The position numbers and the translations under genes were made by a program. The notes beneath the pieces were generated by a model that worked only from the letters and a program-made list of their open reading frames with translations, did not search any database and was not told where the DNA came from. From Cordia subcordata (taxonomy: Eukaryota > Streptophyta > Magnoliopsida > Boraginales > Cordiaceae): a stretch of 64,000 bases of DNA. The stretch covers positions 1,860,001 to 1,924,000 of the forward strand of contig JAPTOF010000024.1 of NCBI GenBank assembly GCA_028554755.1, given 5' to 3'. Positions 56,641 through 64,000 of the stretch are shown here, piece after piece; positions within the stretch are counted from its first letter, which is position 1, and each line of letters begins with the position of its first letter.

Positions 56641-56867
56641 GGGCCTGCTTGGATTGGCTTTTTTTAGGAAAAAGTACTTTTCTTCGTGAAAAAGTTACAT
56701 TAAATTTGCAATAACTATTTGATTTGGCATCCAAAAAAGCTGAAACTCTGAAAAAAGCTCAAATACAACATTTTTTAAAAGTCAGAATTTTTAGTTTCTA
56801 AAAAAAACTAATTTTCAAAAGTTGTTAAGAAAAAGTGCTTTTGAAAAAAGCCAACCCAAATGGGCCC
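56641..56867. mobile_element. MITE, 227 bp, GGGCCYRYTTGG termini
   Basis: The left end GGGCCTGCTTGGATTGGCTT and the inverse of the right end GGGCCCATTTGGGTTGGCTT form a terminal inverted repeat, continued by AAAAGTACTTTT and AAAAGCACTTTT. The flanks share TTT, a possible 3-bp duplication, which would fit a PIF/Harbinger (Tourist-like) MITE. Confidence 0.75.
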
Positions 56868-57304
56868 TTTGTTAAGCTAAGGATTTGATGGGCAGGGAAG
56901 AAAAGCTAATTAGGGATAGGATTTAAGGGGTTTTGTATTTCTCAATCGAGCGGGGAAGGGTGGGGTTAATTGGTTATAATTACCAAAAGAACAATTTGCC
57001 CAGCAAAACGAGGAAGAAATCGAGCTATGTGCTTTGTAAATGATCAAACTATAAAAAAAATTGACAAAAATTAGCTCAGGGATTAACAGCGTCCCTTGTA
57101 TTGTAAGACAAGGGATCAAGATATTCCAATTGAAAGATAAGAGACTAAAAAGTCTTTGATACTAAAGATAAGGGACCATTGAGGTGATTTACCTAATAAG
57201 ATATATAACATATTTTAAAATTGGGTAGTGACAAATGACATTTGAAATTTTGAAAGGCAAAATTGGGATAGAGGCATTAGCTTTAGTGTATATATAGAAG
57301 ATTT
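56868..57304. other. Unassigned stretch
   Basis: No gene recognised. A minus-strand ORF at 57119-56910 is short and without known motif. Confidence 0.35.
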
Positions 57305-57591
57305 ATATATATACTTTCTATTGCCCACTTTCTTACATTTCTCCTGCGTTCTTTGCTTGCCCATTTGTCATAACTTGATTGGCCTTTATGGACGAAATAG
57401 GGTCAATGCTTTGACTTAAGATTTAAAATAGTATTTGTGTTGGAGATTCTCTATTTATTGGATTGGTATGCTTTCAACTATATAAAGACTATTAAAATTT
57501 TATCAATAATACTAATATTTATCGTTCTATAAATTATAAAATCTATATAAAGTACTTATTCTTCTAGTGCATTGCATGGGTTATAATTTAG
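57305..57591 (+). mobile_element. Possible Helitron 3' end
   Basis: TAGTGCATTGCATGGG followed by TTATAATTTAG and T (57565-57592) resembles the plant Helitron 3' hairpin and CTAG/TTAG-T end. The left limit is not determined. Confidence 0.35.
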
Positions 57592-59270
57592 TTAGAATAA
57601 ACCTAAACCTAAACACAATGCAATAACTTTTTGGTATTATGTATTGTTTAGAGAGATGACAACAGTACACTACCTTACCCTACTTGACAAGAGTGCTGCA
57701 AGGGTTGGAGACTTGGAGTAGGAATAACAATGGGACGAGTGACTTAGGGTACTCGACATCGATCGATTTGATTATAATCCGATAAAATCCGTCCCGTTAA
57801 GAACTCGGAATGAATTCAAAACGATTAAAAATACTCGTTAAGATTTGGGACGAAACTGGTATTGACCCTCCAGGAACCCGCATTCCTGAACCCGGCTATA
57901 TGTATATATATGTGTGTGTGTCTGTGTGTATACATATAGGTGTTTTACATTTATTAATTAATTATAGTTTTAATTACATAAGTACATATTATATACTAAA
58001 AATTAAGTGAAGATTTTTACTTTCTACTAGTAGTAAGGTTTGAACCCTTAACCTTTTACTCTTTAAAATTTTATCATTTTAATGTATTTTAGGGATATTG
58101 TTTAGATTTTTTGGAAAATTTATTTAAATGGTTAGTTTTTTAAAATTTAGTGATTTAATTCGGTTTTCAAGTTGAGAACATTTCTTAAATTTGGATTCGT
58201 GACGTTTCTTGTTAAAATTTTTTATTTAAATTTTAATTTTTTACCGAGTTTAGGACGCTTCAGGTACCCGCAAGTTTAGGATGTCTCAGGAATGGGATTC
58301 CCATTTAATTTTTATCCGGGTTTGGGACAGAAATGGGAATTGGGATACTATCTAGATGGCGGGTTTGGGATTCCTTCATGGACAGGGCACCTATCCTGTT
58401 GCCATCTTTAGATTGGAGGAGATTTTTGGCGAAAAACCCCGTTAGTGGTTGCCGGAGTCTTTTGCCCCTACCATGGAATAGGGGTGAGCGGGGGTGGTGG
58501 TCTATCAACCTCGCCTCGCCCTATCCGGGTATATTTATATATATATTTTTTATTTTCTTTATCTAACTAGATAATTTTATTGTTCTCTTATAATTATTAT
58601 ATTAACAGAATTTTCTAATTTAGTAGTAAAAATTTCTTATGCGACTTCAAAGACCAAAGTTCAAATCTCTTTAGCACATTTTGATATGTTTTTGCCTTAA
58701 GATTATTTATATGTTACTAATATGTAGGGGTTTTAACAAATAGGAATTTTAATTTAGCTTATTGAAGTGTTTGTTCCGGTTATCCATTAGGGCAGGGTGG
58801 GTCAGGATAGGGTTTTCTATCCAATAGAGGCAAGTATTGTGTCAACTGTGTACCTAATACCAATATCGGATATATATGAGATGTGAAGTAGAGATTAACA
58901 AATCTCACTCATCTGTCGCTGTATTACTAACATTCGCAGTGCATGAGAGAGAGAAAAAAAAAGAAGAAAAATGAACAACACAAGAGCACACAACTAACAT
59001 ATCATTTCATTTAAATGAAATAAATTCCATAAATGAAATGAAATGAAATAAATTTTATGAGGATTTGTATTTTAAAATGAATACTCTTGTTTGAATCTAT
59101 AAAATAAATTTAAATTAATTATGTTATTTGTAAATTCAAATTATGTTTAAAACAAATATAAAATTAGGATTAATATGTATATTTTACTTGAATAATCTTT
59201 TGTTATAATATTTTTTATTATAATTTTCCTGGGCAAATGAAACAAAAGTAATTTTATTATTTTTATATTA
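57592..59270. other. AT-rich intergenic DNA with dispersed repeat fragments
   Basis: Repeated words built on GGGTTTGGGAC, CCCGGC and ATCCGGGTATA between 57760 and 58530 look like a decayed repeat with dyad structure. Two overlapping ORFs at 58305-58566 arise from it and are not called genes. From 58960 the DNA is AT-rich and leads to the CAC2 promoter. Confidence 0.4.
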
Positions 59271-59459
59271 CTAAATATAAAAAATTAAATTTACAAATAA
59301 ATCCTACACACACTGTAAAGTACGAAGCTTCCTCGTTTTCATCGAACTCAACCTCTGTCGTTCCTTTAAATCTCTCGTATAAACATCTCCTCTTGTTGTC
59401 GTCGTAGGCTACTGAAACCAAAACTACTACTAAGAGAGGTGTAATCCATCTTATGCAAA
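59271..59459 (+). promoter_or_regulatory. Putative CAC2 promoter end and 5' UTR
   Basis: A TATA-like AATATAAAAAAT at about 59274 is followed by a pyrimidine-rich stretch (CTTCCTCG, CTCTCG, CTCCTCTTG) typical of plant 5' UTRs. The start site is inferred. Confidence 0.4.
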
Positions 59460-62400
59460 ATGGAGTCTGCAACGATGACGTTTTGCACCTACAAATCTGT
59501 GTCCTCTCCACCTCCAGTAAGCGCTCTCTCTCTCTCTCTCTCTCTACTCTCTCTGTCGACATATTTAATCTTATAATTTTTTTTTGCTAAGTAATCTTAT
59601 AATGTTCGTATGTACATTTGTTGTCTTTTTTGGTCTTTTTCCTTAGAAATGTTGTTGTTGAATGTAATTAATTTACTGGACTTTGTCTGAGATTATATTA
59701 TCTTATGTGCATTATTTTTGTCAACAAATAATGTGAGATGAAAGTTTTTTGCTGAATTGTAAAGTTGAAGATTTGATTATTCGTCTTACATAACATCTGG
59801 GTATGTATATGTGATGTGATGCCCCGCTATAGTGGTCTTACAAGAAAGTATTGTGGGTTTAACTGGTAACTTGCGCGAAAGAGAGTGAGCCTGTTGGGTT
59901 GAGAATCAAGGCGGCTAACTTAGACCTTTGATGATAATCTTGATTGTGGTTGGAGTTTCAGGCTTGGAACACTTGACCGTTATTCATGGGGATTGAGAGA
60001 TTGATTTAATAAAAAAAAAATGTAATATTGATAATAGAATAAGCTTAACTAAGCTCAAGATATAGCAATGTTCAAAGCTTCTTTTTGGTTTTCTTTATCT
60101 TCTTTGTGGTACAAAGTTACACAAAATTTGAACTACCCCAAAAATATTTGGAATATAAACGAGTTATCTGAAGTGGGTCTGACCCTTCCGAGGGCCCCTT
60201 GCACAACAGGAGCTTTATGTGCTGTATTGTAATTGCTTTATATGGTTGTGATTTTCAAATTATGCTATCTTATTTAATTGAATTTGGATTGTGATTTTGT
60301 TACTTTGTTTTACTTTGTAATATCCCAACAATGCTTTAATCAAGTATGCAGCCATGCTTTCTTGTGCTCTGATTATAATGAGTGTGCCCATTATTTGACA
60401 ATAAAAATTAGTGTGGCAGCGTTGTTATTTAGTTTCCAATATTATCCATAAGGGATCTTGTCTGTCTCTAATATACGTCTGGTCTTATTCCATGTTTTAA
60501 ATAGATGCATTAAATATATTGAAACTTTTGGTTATTGTGTGGTGCAAGGGTTTATTTATGGGGAGAACAATAGGGATTAGGAGCTCCCAGTGTAGCTTTA
60601 TGGTAGGAAATGGGGTAAACTTCCCTCGACAGAGAGCTCAGGTTTCTCAAGTTACTAGAAAATCAAACAAACGTGGGGGAGCTCTTGCTGCTACTTGCCG
60701 TAGTGATAAAATTTTGGTGGCAAACAGAGGAGAGATAGCTGTGCGTGTGATTCGGACTGCACATGAGATGGGGATTCCCTGTGTTGCAGTCTACTCAACC
60801 ATTGACAAAGATGCCCTTCATGTCAAACTGGCTGATGAAGCTGTTTGCATTGGTGAAGCACCCAGCAGCCAATCGTAAGTTTTTAAACTTTCCTTGTACT
60901 TGAAGTCAAACCTGGAGTAGTATGACACACATTGTGTTCATCATGTTGTATTGGTTATGTTGGATTATTCACTTCCCATCTATGGTTGTCATAATGTACA
61001 CTTTTTTGCTGTCTTGATAAATGTGTGTACATGCGCAGAAAAATAAAAAGTAATCATACAAGAAGAACAAGAAAATGGCTTTCCATATAGTCTTTCTCAT
61101 TGTCATTGAAAATAAATTTGCTTTGCATCAGCTAGACAAATTTTCCTTCAGTATGACTGCTATCCAGGATATATATATTCTAAGTTTCTTGTTGACTGAT
61201 GCTCATAGATTGCCGTCCTGTGCTGGATCTTCATGCTGGTTGATGTCTGTTTTCTTTTCTCGTCATTGTCTACAAACATGTTGGCATTATGTCATTGACA
61301 TCAGTCATCAGGTGGTGTTCAATTGCGAGGTGTCTCTCGGTAAAAAACCAATTTGGACAACAAAGGATACTTGTCTAGCCTATATTGGATAGAAAATTCT
61401 GTTTTTCTGTAAAAGTTGAGCAATTGAAAATGATTGATACCCAGAAGTTATTCTAGTCTTATTTTGAAGTAATGAAGGACTTTCTACATGAGGAATCTTC
61501 CTTGAAAAACGTGAGGTGTTTACTGCTTGGTACTATGGTAATTTTCTGTACTATTTCACATCCCTTTTCACTGGTGCTGGTCTTTTCTGAGTACCAATTG
61601 GCACTGAGAAACATATATATCTTGGTTCAATTGGCTTCATGAAAGCCTTAACTGGTGTGAACTGGTCCGTGCAATTAATGATAATAACAAATGTCTTTAA
61701 TGCTTCCAATGCCATTAGATAGACCTTATTGCTATACTAAAGGTAGGTCTTTGTGCTATCTAGGCCCCCCATTCTTATTGGGGGTAATACATGGCACCTT
61801 ATTCCTTGTTGGAATTAAGGCCCATTCAAATGTGTATTAAGTGTTTTTCTGCTTCCTTACTTCATTTCTAATGTCACAGAGAAACCAACATGATTAGCAA
61901 AAATCTCTTGAGAAATTTCGCGCCCTATCTTTCACGCATGTCTTGGTTTCTTGTTAGTTTGGCTTCAGCATGGTCCTCTCAATCATTTAGCTCGGAAATA
62001 AGAAAATTGCTTCCCTTAGTAACCTTTCTTGAATTGCTTCTGTTGCTGCTTTCTTTCTTTCAATTTCTCTTCTGGCAATATTAAGGGGTTTGTAGCTCCC
62101 AAATGATTCTGTAAACACCTCTCTTTGGTAATAAGAAATTCATGCCTACATGAGGAATAGGAATTCATTGACTAGTAGTAGCTTCAGATGCAAACCTATA
62201 ATTATTGAATTAGTACAATACTGACATTCTTTTCTTCCTTGAAGATACTTTTGGTAGTAACATGTCTGTATAACATCCTGTTTATCTTGCCCCAGGTATT
62301 TGGTGATCCCTAATGTCTTATCTGCTGCTATAAGCCGTGGCTGTACGATGCTGCATCCTGGTTATGGTTTCCTTGCTGAAAATGCTGTTTTTGTTGAGAT

Positions 62401-63275
62401 GTGCAGAGAGCATGGTATTAACTTTATTGGCCCAAATGTAAGTTCTTTTAAGTCATCATATTCAGAAAGGGGAAATAAGCTTCTGTATGATCCTTTACCT
62501 TACGGTGTGTTTCTCATTTGGTATTTATCCTGTAGAGTATGTTGTGCAAACTAGAAGAGGATGCATAATTGCTTTGTGATTCATGCTTATGAATGGGGAA
62601 TGCGATATCATCAAGGTGGAAATTGGGGCCTTTTTGATTCTCTGACTCCTGGTTAAGCCATGCCAAATTTGTGCCCGTCCAATTCTAGTTTCTGACATGT
62701 CTGAATGTCTATTTGCTAGGGATAATTCCTTCAGGTCATATTTAGGTATATTTATCTTAACGATAATTGACGATGAGGTCTGGGTAGATGGGGTAATTTC
62801 ATTGCAGCTTTGATGTCTATATAAGAGAAAAAGCAAAACGCATATTTCTTTGAACAATATCCATAGATTTTCTGAGAGATAATGCATGCCCCTATAGCCT
62901 GTATAATATTTCTATTGAGCAAAACACTTCCAAAAATCCTATAATGGAGGAATATGCACAAAAAAGGAGCATATAACATCGGCACATATTTTGCAGCCTG
63001 ACAGTATTAGAGTAATGGGGGACAAATCAACTGCACGAGATACAATGAAGAATGCTGGTGTTCCCACTGTACCAGGAAGTGATGGACTGTTGCAGGTATA
63101 ACTCTTGGTAAACCTTTTTGGTGTTTTCACTCTATCCTTGCTGTTTAACATATTTTGGTTTCTTAACTCAGACATATGTATTTGTTCTCATTCTTGTAAA
63201 ATTACTATCGCATTGTAGAGTACTGAAGAAGCAGTAAAACTTGCAGAGCAGATTGGTTTCCCAGTAATGATAAAG
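59460..63275 (+). CDS. CAC2: Biotin carboxylase subunit of plastid acetyl-CoA carboxylase, partial (5 exons; continues past the window)
   Basis: Biotin carboxylase uses ATP and bicarbonate to carboxylate the biotin of BCCP, the first half-reaction of the multisubunit plastid acetyl-CoA carboxylase that makes malonyl-CoA for fatty acids. Exons: 59460-59516, 60549-60874, 62296-62437, 62997-63095, 63219-63275, with GT-AG borders and consistent phases. Exon 1 encodes [19 protein letters not shown], the start of a Ser/Thr-rich plastid transit peptide that continues in exon 2 to about residue 70. The mature part opens [20 protein letters not shown], then [20 protein letters not shown]. Exon 3 has [10 protein letters not shown] and FIGPN; exon 4 has [20 protein letters not shown]; exon 5 ends GFPVMIK, just before the Gly-rich ATP loop. 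The start at 59460 is chosen because it splices in phase 0 to exon 2 and gives a transit peptide; the next Met in frame, residue 6, is also possible. About 190 of some 535 residues are in view, with no damage seen. Confidence 0.95.
59520..59546. repeat. (CT)n microsatellite at the start of CAC2 intron 1
   Basis: A run of about eleven CT units begins four bases after the exon 1 donor. CT repeats near the start of plant genes are common; any effect on expression is not shown here. Confidence 0.9.
60875..62295 (+). other. CAC2 intron 2 (1421 bp)
   Basis: It splits a TCG Ser codon (TC|G). ORFs at 61075-61392 and 61890-62084 inside it have no known motif. No element termini were seen. Confidence 0.8.
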
Positions 63276-64000
63276 GTACTTGTCATTCTTTTTGTTTTCA
63301 TTCTAAATTAGCTGTACATATGGCAAATTTATACGCCTCAACAATTTTAATTGAACTTTATATTTTCTTGGAACTCTTTGCCACATGTCACTAGCAGAAT
63401 GTTGCTTTGTTCAGTCATGGGACTCGTATATGGTTCATGGCTTCAATCTTCTCCCCCCACCCTTAAAAAACAAAACATGCCACACCCCAAAAGAAAAGGA
63501 AATAAAAAGTAGAAGGAAGAGAAATAGAAAAAAGAGCTCGGCACATTCAATGGCATTTGGTGGTCTATGATTCTTTTATCATATAGACTTGAACTCAGCT
63601 ACGGTGTGATAGACCATTAAAGGTTTACGTTTTAGGTTACATATCACATATTTGACTATTTTTTATGCATGTTCTTCAATTATTGACTTAGTCATTGTGA
63701 AACAGCATTTTGATCATCAATGTACAAATTATTTCTTAAATTCTGTGTGAATCTTTCATTTTCACTAGACTTCTAAATACTATGGGTGACAACTAAGGGG
63801 TAAGCAGTTGAAAATAGGAATAATGCAGCTGGTATAGTTTTCCTTTGCCTGAAGTGGGTAATGCTTACTCTTTATGTGTAATATGCATTATAGGGAATGA
63901 TATAAAGGGCCCTATTTAACTTTATAGCTCCTTTCTGATAACACAGTAGATGAATTAATATCATAGTGGGAAAGAATGCATGGAAACATTGGATTTTAGC
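63276..64000 (+). other. CAC2 intron 5, incomplete
   Basis: From GTACTTG at 63276 to the window end I find no further exon. The next expected block, the Gly-rich ATP-binding loop, is absent, so this intron is at least 725 bp. Confidence 0.7.

Noticed and set aside
56641..56867. hAT assignment of the GGGCC MITE
   Set aside because: The 8-bp flanks do not match; only TTT is shared, which fits PIF/Harbinger better.
58305..58566. Two opposed ORFs of 67-77 codons
   Set aside because: They arise from a repeat of GGGTTTGGGAC-type words with dyad symmetry and show no protein motif.
61075..62084. ORFs inside CAC2 intron 2
   Set aside because: The flanking exons splice in phase and the ORFs show no similarity to biotin carboxylase or other families.
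1..64000. CRISPR arrays, bacterial operons, rRNA or tRNA genes
   Set aside because: None seen; the tRNA-like matches are retroelement or viral primer sites, and the window is plant nuclear DNA.

Overview
This window is nuclear DNA of a flowering plant, most likely a eudicot. It is AT-rich and has GT-AG introns, plant LTR retrotransposons, CACTA, MULE, hAT and Helitron DNA elements, two endogenous caulimovirids (plant pararetroviruses), and host genes of plastid-linked pathways. The species cannot be told from the sequence alone.

Only two host gene loci are clear. At the left (1403-4430, minus) is a three-exon MurF-like Mur ligase gene carrying a frameshift and an in-frame stop, so it looks like a pseudogene or recent gene loss. 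At the right (59460 to beyond the window, plus) is the 5' half of the plastid acetyl-CoA carboxylase biotin carboxylase gene (CAC2/accC), with five visible exons and a good reading frame. A small GRF-type zinc-finger ORF (56312-56610, minus) is a weaker third candidate.

The roughly 55 kb between them is a nest of repeats. From left to right: a decayed LINE (about 4840-7800, minus); a MULE transposase scrap (7984-8272); a CACTA element end with a palindromic subterminal array and transposase-associated exons, itself holding a 518-bp hAT MITE with a perfect 8-bp target duplication; a retroelement-like stretch with a nested 1.1-kb DNA element (13634 onward); endogenous caulimovirid EPRV-1 (17404-32698, plus), split by a 5.6-kb Tnt1-like Copia element; endogenous caulimovirid EPRV-2 of Florendovirus type (about 34018-43127, mainly minus) with an inverted 1.5-kb copy of its 3' end; a CACTA TNP2 scrap; a large non-autonomous LTR element with a tRNA-Asp-type primer site and a Helitron inside it (44604-51318); then MITE, MULE and Helitron remnants up to the CAC2 promoter region.

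The most notable part is the pair of unrelated pararetroviral integrants side by side. The outer ends I can place lie in TA/CA-rich microsatellites. Three of their ends fall within a few bases of the tRNA-Met primer-binding site, the place where caulimovirid DNA carries its strand discontinuity. EPRV-1 has a one-genome repeat distance of about 8.55 kb once the Copia element is discounted, and a gene order (small ORF, coiled-coil ORFs, movement protein, coat protein, protease-RT-RNase H, viroplasmin/TAV) that I could not assign to a genus. All viral genes are broken by stops and frameshifts; many stops look like C-to-T changes in CAA/CAG codons, as expected of methylated, silenced DNA.
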